Part shown: in pieces, positions 43,640-51,625 of the stretch
How the letters are laid out: the number at the start of each line of letters is the position of its first letter
Numbering within the stretch: the first letter of the stretch is position 1
Assembly: GCA_016787705.1 (NCBI GenBank)
Contig: JAEUTP010000014.1
Location: 186,001 to 250,000 of the forward strand
Reading direction: 5' to 3'
DNA length: 64,000 nucleotides
Source: Bacteroidia bacterium
GTDB taxonomy: Bacteria > Bacteroidota > Bacteroidia > B-17B0 > Aurantibacillaceae
Notes under the pieces: model-generated
What the model saw: the letters and a program-made list of their open reading frames with translations, nothing else
The model's database searches: none
Told to the model about the DNA's origin: nothing
Translations under genes and position numbers: made by a program

Positions 43640-44269
43640 TTATTCCAACTTATATATCTCCATTATATTTTCAAGGATCTTTGGGAAATCGATTTTAAGA
43701 TCTATTAATTTCCCGGTATGAATATCAAATACCCAGCCGTGAACCATTAATCCTCTTTCTTTATAGGCCTGTTGAACTGCAGCAGTTTTAATTAAGTTTA
43801 CACATTGTTCCTGCACATTTAATTCTACCAAACGGTTGTAACGCGCATCTTCATTGGCTATTTTATTTAGTTCATCTTTATGCAAACGGTAAACATCTCG
43901 TATACTTCTTAACCATGGATTTAAAATGCCCATATCGGTTGCCTGCATAGCAGCTTTTACACCACCACAGCTATAATGCCCGCAAACCACTATATGATTT
44001 ACTTTCAAATGTCTTACGCCGTAATTAATTACAGACATAACATTAAGATCTACATTGTTTACCATGTTGGCAATATTCCTATGTACAAAAGCTTCACCGG
44101 GCCCAAGGCCCATAAGATCTTCTGCGGTAACACGACTATCTGAGCAGCCTATGTATAAGTATTCGGGTTTTTGGCCTTTATCAAGGTTTGTGAAATAATC
44201 CTTGTCAAGTGATAATTTTTCCTGAACCCATTTTTCGTTATTCTTGAATATATTTTTTATATCTGCCAT
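43640..44269 (-). CDS. Beta-class carbonic anhydrase
   Basis: Interconverts CO2 and bicarbonate in the cytoplasm. Zinc ligands and catalytic dyad match the E. coli Can numbering: Cys42, Asp44 and Arg46 (GCSDSRV), His98 and Cys101 (CGHYSCGGV). Length 209 is typical; the C-terminus (VHGWVFDIHTGKLIDL) is as expected. Monocistronic, starting at ATG 44267-44269. Confidence 0.95.
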   Translation of the reverse strand: MADIKNIFKNNEKWVQEKLSLDKDYFTNLDKGQKPEYLYIGCSDSRVTAEDLMGLGPGEAFVHRNIANMVNNVDLNVMSVINYGVRHLKVNHIVVCGHYSCGGVKAAMQATDMGILNPWLRSIRDVYRLHKDELNKIANEDARYNRLVELNVQEQCVNLIKTAAVQQAYKERGLMVHGWVFDIHTGKLIDLKIDFPKILENIMEIYKLE

Positions 44270-44377
44270 AAACTATTTTTTGGAGATTTAAAATTACTAT
44301 TTTAAAAATAAACAAAAATATTTTTTGATACAATCTTTACAATAATTATAAGTTATTTTTGATCTTTGAATTTAGTG

Positions 44378-45082
44378 ATGCTATTGCCGAAATTTATACA
44401 TAGGTTTTTTAAAAAGCGGAGGATGATTGACTTTTACAGTAAATTTATTCAACCCAACGATCTTTGCTTTGATGTAGGCGCAAATATTGGCGAAAGAACG
44501 GAACTGTTTTATAAGCTCGGCGCAAAAGTAATAACGTTTGAACCTCAAAACAGTTGTTTTGTGATTTTGCAAAACAAGTTTTCTGAAAATAAAAGTATTA
44601 CACTATTGCCTTTTGCTTTAGGCAGGGTTGAAAAGCAAGATGAACTGCTTATTTGTGATGAAACAAACGAATGCTCAACACTTTCGCAGAATTTTGTTTC
44701 TGTATATTCTAATTATTCTAATCTGCATTGGCAAAAAAAAGAAAAGATCCAAGTAACAACACTAGATAAAGTGATTGAAAAGTACGGATTACCAAAATTT
44801 ATAAAACTGGATGTTGAAGGTTATGAATCGGAGGTATTAGCGGGGCTAAACCTTAAAGTAAAATATATTGCTTTTGAATTTAACAGACCATTAATAAGCG
44901 ACACGATCTTATGCCTTGAAAAGCTTAAAGAAATAGGAAATTGCAGGTGTAATTTTATTAAATATGAGTTTATGGAACTTGCTTTAAAGGATTGGATGCC
45001 AATTAAAGAGTTTACCAAAAATCTAACTAAATTAATAGGGGAAGATGTTCTTACAGGAGAAATATTTATTGAGTTTGCTTAA
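44378..45082 (+). CDS. FkbM family methyltransferase
   Basis: A 234-residue SAM-dependent methyltransferase of the FkbM (Methyltransf_21) group: motif I FDVGANIGERTELFYKLGAKVITFEPQ (split by the SAM loop), then KFIKLDVEGYESEVLAGL, the family-specific acidic motif. It probably O-methylates a sugar or other small acceptor; no glycan cluster is adjacent. I prefer ATG 44378; a TTG at 44366 is also possible. A -7 type TATTTTTG is at 44354-44361. The 3' end overlaps the convergent DUF1801 gene by 17 bases. Confidence 0.85.
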   Translation: MLLPKFIHRFFKKRRMIDFYSKFIQPNDLCFDVGANIGERTELFYKLGAKVITFEPQNSCFVILQNKFSENKSITLLPFALGRVEKQDELLICDETNECSTLSQNFVSVYSNYSNLHWQKKEKIQVTTLDKVIEKYGLPKFIKLDVEGYESEVLAGLNLKVKYIAFEFNRPLISDTILCLEKLKEIGNCRCNFIKYEFMELALKDWMPIKEFTKNLTKLIGEDVLTGEIFIEFA

Positions 45083-45443
45083 TTTTTATCTTCCCGCTTT
45101 TATAAAGATCCAATGCTTGTTTTAAAATAGTGCGAATGGTTTTTACAGGTATGTCTTCAGCGGGATCGAACAGTATGATCTTCATACGTGAACGTTTTTC
45201 CTGAATAAGTTCTTTATGATTGATATGTTTTCCTTCGACTATTCCAATATACGGCAATCCGGTCTTCTTTTGAGTCCATAAATAGCAGAACATTTTTCCC
45301 TTATAGCAAAAAAACGGCATGCCATATTTTAAGGTATGAGTAATATCCTTATCATACGAAGTAATAATATCACGCAAAACCAGTAAGCAACTTTTTGCTG
45401 GCTCTACTTTCTTTAAATAAAAATTATCAAGCTCACTTAACAT
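45066..45443 (-). CDS. DUF1801 (YdhG-like) protein
   Basis: A 125-residue soluble protein of the DUF1801/YdhG type: LRDIITSYDKDITHTLKYGMPFFCYKGKMFCYLW, then PYIGIVEGKHINH and a basic C-terminal helix. Members share a phage-protein-like fold of unknown function; some relatives relate to iron handling, without proof here. It is the last gene of the minus-strand cluster 45-48.7 kb; a 19-base gap separates it from the GyrI-like gene. Confidence 0.78.
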   Translation of the reverse strand: MLSELDNFYLKKVEPAKSCLLVLRDIITSYDKDITHTLKYGMPFFCYKGKMFCYLWTQKKTGLPYIGIVEGKHINHKELIQEKRSRMKIILFDPAEDIPVKTIRTILKQALDLYKSGKIKIKQTQ

Positions 45444-45462
45444 GTATTTAAAGATAGTTTTT

Positions 45463-46086
45463 TTATTTCACAGGCTCTCTTAAAATTGTTTTTAGTTTAG
45501 CGGGCTCTGTTTTTCTAAAATCAGATAAATAGATCTCGTGATGAAGGCCATTCTTTAAAAAATTATGTTCCTTTATAAATTCTGTCATAATCAGTAATGT
45601 TTCGTGCTCTTTATCAAATGGACCAATATGTAGCATTTGCACAACTTTACCTTCTTCCATTTTAAATAATTCAATCAATTTTGCTTTTTGGATCCATTTT
45701 TTCTCAAGCACTATTTTAATTGCAGAATCAATGTCTGCTTTGCTCACAAACTCTGGCAACCGAATTAACAAGCGGTATTCCCACTCGCTTCTGGGTATTA
45801 ATTTTGGTGAATCAGAAATAGAAATGTTTTTGTATTTTTTCTCATCAAACCACCATAAACCTTCCAGCTTTGCTACAACAAAATCTTTATTTAGTGCTTT
45901 AAATGAAAATTTTATGGTGTAAGCAACCGAATACAACGCTTCAATATTTTCGGCAAATAGTTTATCAGATGGATCTCCTTTTCCTGTAATGGAAAGGTAT
46001 TGAGCGGTGTCTATTGTTACTGCTTCAGGCTTTGTTTTAGCGGTATAATAGCTCTTATAAATTTTTGTAAGATCTAATTTTTCCAT
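45463..46086 (-). CDS. GyrI-like small-molecule-binding domain protein
   Basis: A 207-residue protein resembling the GyrI-like/SOUL-type ligand-binding fold found in MerR and AraC effector domains: N-terminal AVTIDTAQYLSITGKGDPSD, a central FVVAKLEGLWWFDEKKY strand and C-terminal VQMLHIGPFDKEHETL, then HEIYLSDFRKTEPAKLKTIL. Stand-alone forms may bind or hydrolyse cytotoxic compounds. The DUF1801 gene follows after 19 bases. It begins after the terminator of the DinB gene. Confidence 0.85.
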   Translation of the reverse strand: MEKLDLTKIYKSYYTAKTKPEAVTIDTAQYLSITGKGDPSDKLFAENIEALYSVAYTIKFSFKALNKDFVVAKLEGLWWFDEKKYKNISISDSPKLIPRSEWEYRLLIRLPEFVSKADIDSAIKIVLEKKWIQKAKLIELFKMEEGKVVQMLHIGPFDKEHETLLIMTEFIKEHNFLKNGLHHEIYLSDFRKTEPAKLKTILREPVK

Positions 46087-46097
46087 GTTTAAAGCAA

Positions 46098-46131
46098 TAA
46101 AAAAGCAGATGCTAATTTCTCAGCATCTGCA
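46098..46131 (-). terminator. Intrinsic terminator of the DinB gene
   Basis: Stem gcagatgct (46105-46113) / agcatctgc (46122-46130) with an 8-base loop; on the minus strand it is followed by six T. It separates the DinB gene from the GyrI-like gene. Confidence 0.88.
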
Positions 46132-46142
46132 TCGTTTCTTAT

Positions 46143-46640
46143 TCAAAAATTATTTTCATCTGCGCTTGGTCCATAAGTTCCCGGGATAGGAACATTTAAT
46201 AAACGCAAGAAGACACCTAACTGTGCTCTGTGGTGTATAATCTGCGAAAGCGCATGGCGAATGGTTTCCGCTTTACTATCTTTGCTATAAATTGCTTCAC
46301 CATTACTTAAGGTCCAGGTTTCGTTTAATTTACTTTCATTTTTTGCAACAAGTTGCTCTTTTCCTTCTGCAAAAGATCTCTCGAACAGATCAAGAAGTTC
46401 TTTGGTATTATTTATTACTTCAGGGTTGTAAGGAGCTGTTGCAAAATCAAGTCCTTCGGTTGTAAGGGCTAATTTTATCCAGGTTGGTAATTCTGCAATA
46501 TGAGTGGCAAGGCTTCTAATACTCATGCTTTTTGGATGTGGTTTCCAGTCATATTTATCATTTGGTACAATTGAAAGCATTTTTTTTGTTGTTTTGCTTT
46601 CTGCTTCCAGTTCTTTAAGGAATACATTGATCATTGTCAT
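46143..46640 (-). CDS. DinB family protein
   Basis: A 165-residue four-helix-bundle protein of the DinB/YfiT group. The usual metal-binding His positions are visible: His47 (SLATHIAELPTW) and the HH pair in QIIHHRAQLGVFLR (~136-140). Members act as thiol-dependent S-transferases or are of unknown function and are often stress-inducible. Upstream it carries a conserved palindromic block (46670-46715) also found before the neighbouring GyrI-like gene, so both are probably controlled by one regulator. Start could be Met1 or Met3. Confidence 0.85.
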   Translation of the reverse strand: MTMINVFLKELEAESKTTKKMLSIVPNDKYDWKPHPKSMSIRSLATHIAELPTWIKLALTTEGLDFATAPYNPEVINNTKELLDLFERSFAEGKEQLVAKNESKLNETWTLSNGEAIYSKDSKAETIRHALSQIIHHRAQLGVFLRLLNVPIPGTYGPSADENNF

Positions 46641-46669
46641 GTTTTTTAGTTTTTAATTGGTTTATAATG

Positions 46670-46715
46670 CAAAGTAAGTTTGGGTAAGTGACAGCATTAT
46701 GTCAGCAGTAAAAAA
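46670..46715 (-). promoter_or_regulatory. Shared operator/promoter block, copy A
   Basis: Nearly identical to copy B at 47204-47249 over 46 bases. It contains the inverted repeat TGACA-N6-TGTCA (46689-46704) and, on the minus strand, TTACTTTG as a possible -7 element next to the DinB start. The N6 differs between copies while the arms and flanks are conserved, as expected for a regulator site. Confidence 0.65.
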
Positions 46716-46720
46716 TAATT

Positions 46721-47179
46721 CTATTTTAAGGCAATAAAAATTTCAACTTCGGCATTTTCAGGGTCCTTTGCTTTTGGTCCATAGATCTCAAAATCTGCAG
46801 TAAAAGCTCTGTCAATAGGCGCATCCCAGATCTTTAGCCACTCGTTGTATACAATTCCATCTGAGAGTTTTCCTTGCGCAATAAATGGTGTGTAATTTGT
46901 GGTGGCAATAGTTTTTCCAACCATCCCTTCAGGAATGTTGTTTAAACTATCTACCTTAAAACCAAGGATAGTTGTATAAGGTTGTGTATGATCTTTTACA
47001 TAATCGGTATAAATACAATATATATCAGTACTTTTTTTATTACCGATCTTTTCTGGTACATTTTCTGCAAAAAATTTATTCCATAATAAAGGAATATCTT
47101 TTGCCGCCTGGCCATTCTCGTTCGTAGTTCTTACCGAGATACCAATTACACTAAATTCTGAGATTTGTTTGTTTTTCAT
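46721..47179 (-). CDS. GyrI-like/AraC-effector-type binding protein
   Basis: A 152-residue stand-alone effector-binding domain (FSVIGISVRTTNENGQAAKDIPLLWNKF split by loops, then IYCIYTDYVKDHTQPYTTILGFKV and the C-terminal ADFEIYGPKAKDPENAEVEIFIAL motif), the AraC/GyrI effector fold. It probably binds a hydrophobic small molecule. I chose ATG 47177-47179; an in-frame start 9 codons upstream lies within the operator side. Copy B of the conserved block lies just upstream. Confidence 0.85.
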   Translation of the reverse strand: MKNKQISEFSVIGISVRTTNENGQAAKDIPLLWNKFFAENVPEKIGNKKSTDIYCIYTDYVKDHTQPYTTILGFKVDSLNNIPEGMVGKTIATTNYTPFIAQGKLSDGIVYNEWLKIWDAPIDRAFTADFEIYGPKAKDPENAEVEIFIALK

Positions 47180-47203
47180 AGTTATTCGTTTTAAATTATA
47201 AAA

Positions 47204-47249
47204 CAAAGTAACTATGGCTAAGTGACAAAGGTATGTCAGCAGTAAAAAA
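47204..47249 (-). promoter_or_regulatory. Shared operator/promoter block, copy B
   Basis: Inverted repeat TGACA (47223-47227) - 6 bases - TGTCA (47234-47238) inside a 46-base block conserved with copy A at 46670-46715, directly downstream of the WYL regulator stop and upstream of the GyrI-like gene. The obvious candidate to bind it is the adjacent YafY-type regulator. Confidence 0.65.
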
Positions 47250-47250
47250 G

Positions 47251-48189
47251 TTATTTTTTTGAAATAGCCAAGGCTATTTTTTTAACATTATCTTTAAGGG
47301 TTTGTGGAGTGATAATATCCGCAGAATCGCCAAACATCATGTACCAGCGGGCAAAACCCTCGAGTGAACAGGTTAAAAAGGTCATTTCGATCTTATCGCC
47401 CATTTCTTTTTGTGAAACGAAGCCATTATAATATTTTTGATCACCAAGATAACTTATAATATCTTTTTTCACCGTCATTACAACTGTAAACAATTCTTTT
47501 TCTTTTGTGATCTGTTTTAAGAATGCCTTTAAAGTTGGATGCAATTTACTGAATTTAATATCAGTTACTTTTATTCCAGAGATCCGGTCAATTCTAAAAT
47601 TGCGATAATCGTTCCTTAGCTGACAAAAACCAATCAAATACCACTTATTGCCCTGGTAATATATGCCACAAGGTTCAACATTACGTTTAGTGTCTTTTTG
47701 ATTGTGATTAGCAAAATAATTTATAGAAATAATATTTTTTAATGAAATGCTTTGTAAGATCGTTTGAATGTGATTGTTTTCTTCACCTTTAGGTAAATAA
47801 GGATTATCTATAACCTGTATATGATCTTCAATATTTTCTAGATAATCTTTTTCATTATTTCTAAGTACCGATCGTACTTTGAACATGGCCGATGTGTAAG
47901 CAGTTTTTGTTGAAGTATCGGTTAACTTCTCTACCAATTTTTCAGCTGTTAAAAAAGCCGTAGCTTCTTCTAACGTAAACATAACGGGTGGCAGTTTATA
48001 GCCATCCATAATAGAATAACCAACACCTGCTTCTCCAATTAAAGGAATACCTGCCTCTTCCAGAGTTCGTATATCGCGATACACAGTGCGAAGGCTTATT
48101 TCAAAGCGAGAAGCAATGTCCTGCGCTTTAACAACTCGTTTAGATTGTAATTGAATTAATATATTAGCGACCCTGTCAATTCTATTCAT
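47251..48189 (-). CDS. YafY-type HTH/WYL transcriptional regulator
   Basis: A 312-residue regulator: N-terminal winged helix (RVANILIQLQSKRVVKAQDIASRFEISLRTVYRDIRTLEEAG in pieces, residues ~5-55), a WYL domain (~140-225, with YYQGNKWYLIGFCQLR and NFRIDRI) and a C-terminal WCX-type extension. WYL domains sense ligands, often nucleic-acid-derived. It is translationally coupled to the FMN reductase gene upstream (8-base overlap). The two TGACA-N6-TGTCA blocks downstream suggest it controls the GyrI-like and DinB genes. Confidence 0.9.
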   Translation of the reverse strand: MNRIDRVANILIQLQSKRVVKAQDIASRFEISLRTVYRDIRTLEEAGIPLIGEAGVGYSIMDGYKLPPVMFTLEEATAFLTAEKLVEKLTDTSTKTAYTSAMFKVRSVLRNNEKDYLENIEDHIQVIDNPYLPKGEENNHIQTILQSISLKNIISINYFANHNQKDTKRNVEPCGIYYQGNKWYLIGFCQLRNDYRNFRIDRISGIKVTDIKFSKLHPTLKAFLKQITKEKELFTVVMTVKKDIISYLGDQKYYNGFVSQKEMGDKIEMTFLTCSLEGFARWYMMFGDSADIITPQTLKDNVKKIALAISKK

Positions 48190-48718
48190 TGCCTGCCAAT
48201 TTTGAAAATGAGAAAATTAATTTTTTAACCTGTTCTAATGTTTCATTGTCCGTTATCATTGCATCAGAATTAATTTTTGTTTGCGCAAACGAAATTAAAA
48301 GTTGTGTATCATCTGTAATATTACATTCAATTATTTTAAGAGTTTCTAATAAAGAAGCATGTGCTTTTTCTCCCATTGATGATGCTGTGATCAAAGCAAC
48401 AGGTTTTTTTGAGAACTCAGCAGAAGAAACTGTCCAGTCGATAGCGTTTTTTAGAGTGCCGGGCACTCCCATTGCATATTCAGGTGTACAGATCAAAACA
48501 CCATCCGCTTGTTTTACTTTTTTTCTAAATACTGAAATAGTTTGAGGTGCCGGATCTATATCAAGATCAGGATTAAATTGTGGAAGATTGGCTATTTCAT
48601 TAAAGATCTCGATATCAAAAATATCTTTTGCGAGTTCTTTAATGGCATAAATAAGATTTAAGTTGGTAGACTTTTCCCGCGTGCTTCCTGAAATTGCCAG
48701 TATACTTTTTTTGATCAT
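48182..48718 (-). CDS. NAD(P)H-dependent FMN reductase
   Basis: A 178-residue flavodoxin-fold reductase. The FMN phosphate loop AISGSTREKSTNLNL and the family motif LICTPEYAMGVPGTLKNAIDW are clear. It reduces FMN or quinone/azo-type substrates with NAD(P)H, consistent with a detoxification theme shared with the linked GyrI-like and DinB genes. It has its own promoter (48729-48759) and overlaps the WYL regulator gene by 8 bases. Confidence 0.92.
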   Translation of the reverse strand: MIKKSILAISGSTREKSTNLNLIYAIKELAKDIFDIEIFNEIANLPQFNPDLDIDPAPQTISVFRKKVKQADGVLICTPEYAMGVPGTLKNAIDWTVSSAEFSKKPVALITASSMGEKAHASLLETLKIIECNITDDTQLLISFAQTKINSDAMITDNETLEQVKKLIFSFSKLAGNE

Positions 48719-48728
48719 AATATCCGTT

Positions 48729-48759
48729 TAAAGATACTATGTTTCAATTACACAGCAAA
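48729..48759 (-). promoter_or_regulatory. Promoter of the FMN reductase - WYL regulator operon
   Basis: On the minus strand TTTG (48759-48756), a 19-base spacer and TATCTTTA (48736-48729). The ATG lies 10 bases downstream. Confidence 0.55.
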
Positions 48760-48785
48760 GAATACAAAAACAAAAAAAAAATTAA

Positions 48786-51209
48786 TTAGTAAATGATCAG
48801 CTTTTGTGTACTTATTACGTTATTATCAGAGGTGATCTTTACAATGTAAATTCCTTTTGCAATATTATTGGTGCTAAGCGTTAATGATCTTGAAGTAAAA
48901 GAAACAGAACTTATGATCTCTTTGCCATCGATTGCAATAAGAGAAACTTTACTGTTATTTACAGTTGCTTGGTTCTCAATTAAAATAGTTTCGCTTAAGG
49001 AATTATAATATATATGATAATCAGAAATAACCTTATTAATTTCTTTAATGCCCACGTAATCTAAAAGATCAAACGACAGAACGCCGCCCGCAGTTGATTG
49101 GCGCATGGTTGACGCTGTATGATTTTGTTTGTTCACTCTTATTCTTATATCACCATTATTTGCTAATGAGCTTGAAACGTAATAATTAAAAGAAAGATCT
49201 AAACCAATAATGTATGAATGAATGGGCTTGTTTGAAAAAGGGATCTCATAAACCAACGAATCGTAATTGAATGCTGTGTTATCACTGGCAAATAAAATGG
49301 CGTAATCCTTAACTGCATCCTGGTGATATGAACCATAAAAATCTGATACCACTACCCTGCCATTGTCTTTATTTAATGATACAACATTTAAAGGAGACGC
49401 CGCGTTTGGCGCTGTTGATACCAGGTGCATAAAGTAATCTTTAGCTTGGTTGACATTATTATTTACCCGGATCGATTTTCCGAATTTTACTACATTTTTA
49501 TTAAGCGGATATGCTGTATGTACATAGGCGGTTTTTTGTGAATTGGAATAAAAACTGTAAGATGAATCGTTGCTTAAAGTTGGATTACCATAAAAGCTAA
49601 AACCAAACCATTTTTTGTAAGTAGAATTTGTTGTTTTTACAATATCATAAACTGCGATTTTATTAATGCCGGGAATATAAAAGAATTGCCTTTGGTTTTC
49701 GTTCACATTATTAAATGTAACAGTGCCCCGTTTAAGATATATTGGTGCAGAATTGCTCCATAAATAAGAGTACTCATTATTAAGATCCCTGCGCACATTT
49801 GTACTATGCTCTGCATTTATGTAATCATTAATTGCATACATTTCAAAATTATTCATTTTTTGCACATGAATACAGTTGTGCATAGAGTCCATTCCTTCAA
49901 TTCCTGAAGAAGTAAAAATATTCTTATCTACAAGCAGCCAACCGTGATCATAAACAGAAAAATGTCCTGAGCCATTATGGGCATGATCACCATACCTTGC
50001 TCCGGCCCTGTAACTTACCCACTGACTGTTTGCGTTCCAGCCGGTACGACGGATAAATTGGTCTGTTCCGCTTGTATCTGTATATAAATAATTGGTTTGA
50101 TATACTGGCTGTGTTCTGTAATCAAGCGGTGTAATTTCTTTATTTGAAAATAAAAAAGGAAACCATCTGTAGGCTGTTACAGCAAAACTATTAAAAGGTA
50201 CTGTTTCGTTAGCATAGAATAATGCCACCTGTCTTGATGTGGCATCGTTCGAATAACTCGAAATAAGGTCAGCTACCAGTCGGTGATACTCCCACAACTC
50301 TCCAGTTGATTCTCTTGCCCAATCACCTTCCGGTAGCATGTGTGTTAAATTTGGTAAGGTTGCGTACGGTAAAAATTTTATAGCGTCTTCGTCGTAAGTT
50401 GTATTTACAAAATGATCGATATTATTTTTTGAACCTGTTTTAAATATTGCCAATGCTTTTAAATAATTTATGGCGTAGCCTGCACCGTAACCCCAACCTT
50501 CGTTGGCATCACCATTTTTTAAACGTGTGTTTGCAAAATTCATTAAATACGGACGAATGGAATCAGAAGTTTTTATGAATTTTTTAGCGTTAACCGAATC
50601 TTCTGAATGTATGGCAAAACCAAGATGAGTTAAGCCTGCGAAATGACCCATGGTGTAATTGTTTCCTTCAAAATAATATGGACTGCCCCATATGCCATAA
50701 ATATTTGGCTTTGTTCGGATCCAGTTACCCCAATAAATTAAACGCGTTCTTACATTGGATCTGAAAGGTTCAGATAAATATGTGTATAACCAATCATAAA
50801 GCATAGCTGTTTCGGCAAGTGTACTCCGCGATTCAAATCCTGAATCGTAATACATTGAACTGTCTTTTGTATGCTTAATAAAATATTCTTTAAAAATGCT
50901 TACCGCAGAATCGCGGTGCTGTGTATTACCACTGGCATAAAAAGAAAGCGCTTTCATAATAGCATATTGCTGGCCTTCGTAAACTGTGTTCATTATTTGA
51001 GTAGAGTTTAATGAACTAATAGCGCTGATGCGGGTTTGCAGCTGTTGCCATTCTGTTGTATTAGCAGCGGCGCGACTTTGAAGTTTTATTATTATCGATG
51101 AATCTAATAAAACCCGTGGATGGAATTTTTTAACTGCAATATAGGATTGAGCTTGTATAAAATTAACGGTGATCAGAAAAGCTAAAATAAAGAGTAGTTT
51201 TTTATTCAT
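48786..51209 (-). CDS. Heparinase II/III-like polysaccharide lyase with T9SS type A signal
   Basis: An 807-residue exported protein: signal peptide (1-20), a helical toroid region (~35-400; MLYDWLYTYL, NYTMGHFAGLTHLGFA) and a heparinase II/III-like beta-sandwich (~400-700) with YRAGARYGDHAHNGSGHFSV, where His and Tyr residues typical of the lyase groove are seen. The C-terminus (ETILIENQATVNNSKVSLIAIDG, then GIYIVKI) is a T9SS sorting domain. It should cleave uronic-acid-containing polysaccharide outside the cell; the substrate is not deducible. It is the last gene of a three-gene minus-strand operon (gaps of 18 and 20 bases). Confidence 0.82.
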   Translation of the reverse strand: MNKKLLFILAFLITVNFIQAQSYIAVKKFHPRVLLDSSIIIKLQSRAAANTTEWQQLQTRISAISSLNSTQIMNTVYEGQQYAIMKALSFYASGNTQHRDSAVSIFKEYFIKHTKDSSMYYDSGFESRSTLAETAMLYDWLYTYLSEPFRSNVRTRLIYWGNWIRTKPNIYGIWGSPYYFEGNNYTMGHFAGLTHLGFAIHSEDSVNAKKFIKTSDSIRPYLMNFANTRLKNGDANEGWGYGAGYAINYLKALAIFKTGSKNNIDHFVNTTYDEDAIKFLPYATLPNLTHMLPEGDWARESTGELWEYHRLVADLISSYSNDATSRQVALFYANETVPFNSFAVTAYRWFPFLFSNKEITPLDYRTQPVYQTNYLYTDTSGTDQFIRRTGWNANSQWVSYRAGARYGDHAHNGSGHFSVYDHGWLLVDKNIFTSSGIEGMDSMHNCIHVQKMNNFEMYAINDYINAEHSTNVRRDLNNEYSYLWSNSAPIYLKRGTVTFNNVNENQRQFFYIPGINKIAVYDIVKTTNSTYKKWFGFSFYGNPTLSNDSSYSFYSNSQKTAYVHTAYPLNKNVVKFGKSIRVNNNVNQAKDYFMHLVSTAPNAASPLNVVSLNKDNGRVVVSDFYGSYHQDAVKDYAILFASDNTAFNYDSLVYEIPFSNKPIHSYIIGLDLSFNYYVSSSLANNGDIRIRVNKQNHTASTMRQSTAGGVLSFDLLDYVGIKEINKVISDYHIYYNSLSETILIENQATVNNSKVSLIAIDGKEIISSVSFTSRSLTLSTNNIAKGIYIVKITSDNNVISTQKLIIY

Positions 51210-51229
51210 AATACTTGTTTTTAGTTTTA

Positions 51230-51607
51230 TTATTCGGGCTTAACCGCGCTTACTTTACCTGATATTATTAAAACGCAATTGGCTTTTATTTCTTCTGCTT
51301 TTATTTTATCGGTTGTCCAGCCCATTGGATAATAGATTATTTTATTTAAATTATCTTTTTCTACCAATAAAAATTCCGCTAAAAAAAAATCCCTTAATGC
51401 GCCATTTGTTTTAATAACCTCAAAATAGCGTTTTGTTTTATTATTTTCAAATTTTGCTGTAAACAAGCTTTCCATAGCTTTTCCTTTGTAAAGAAGGCTT
51501 TTCTCAACTTTTATTTCGTTTGGGTTTGTTATGTACTGCAATCTTTTGATATTGCCTGCATTTAAAGTAGTTAGTGCCAGGCAAAAAAGTAAAACTATTT
51601 TTTTCAT
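51230..51607 (-). CDS. Hypothetical secreted protein, 125 aa
   Basis: A signal peptide (1-17, ending TLNAG) followed by ~105 residues predicted to be beta-rich (RYFEVIKTNGALRDFFLAEFLLV; CVLIISGKVSAVKPE). No recognised family. It lies between the SBBP-repeat and heparinase-like genes on the same strand, so it is probably co-transcribed and periplasmic or outer-membrane located. Confidence 0.65.
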   Translation of the reverse strand: MKKIVLLFCLALTTLNAGNIKRLQYITNPNEIKVEKSLLYKGKAMESLFTAKFENNKTKRYFEVIKTNGALRDFFLAEFLLVEKDNLNKIIYYPMGWTTDKIKAEEIKANCVLIISGKVSAVKPE

Positions 51608-51625
51608 GGTTGATGGATTGAGTAT

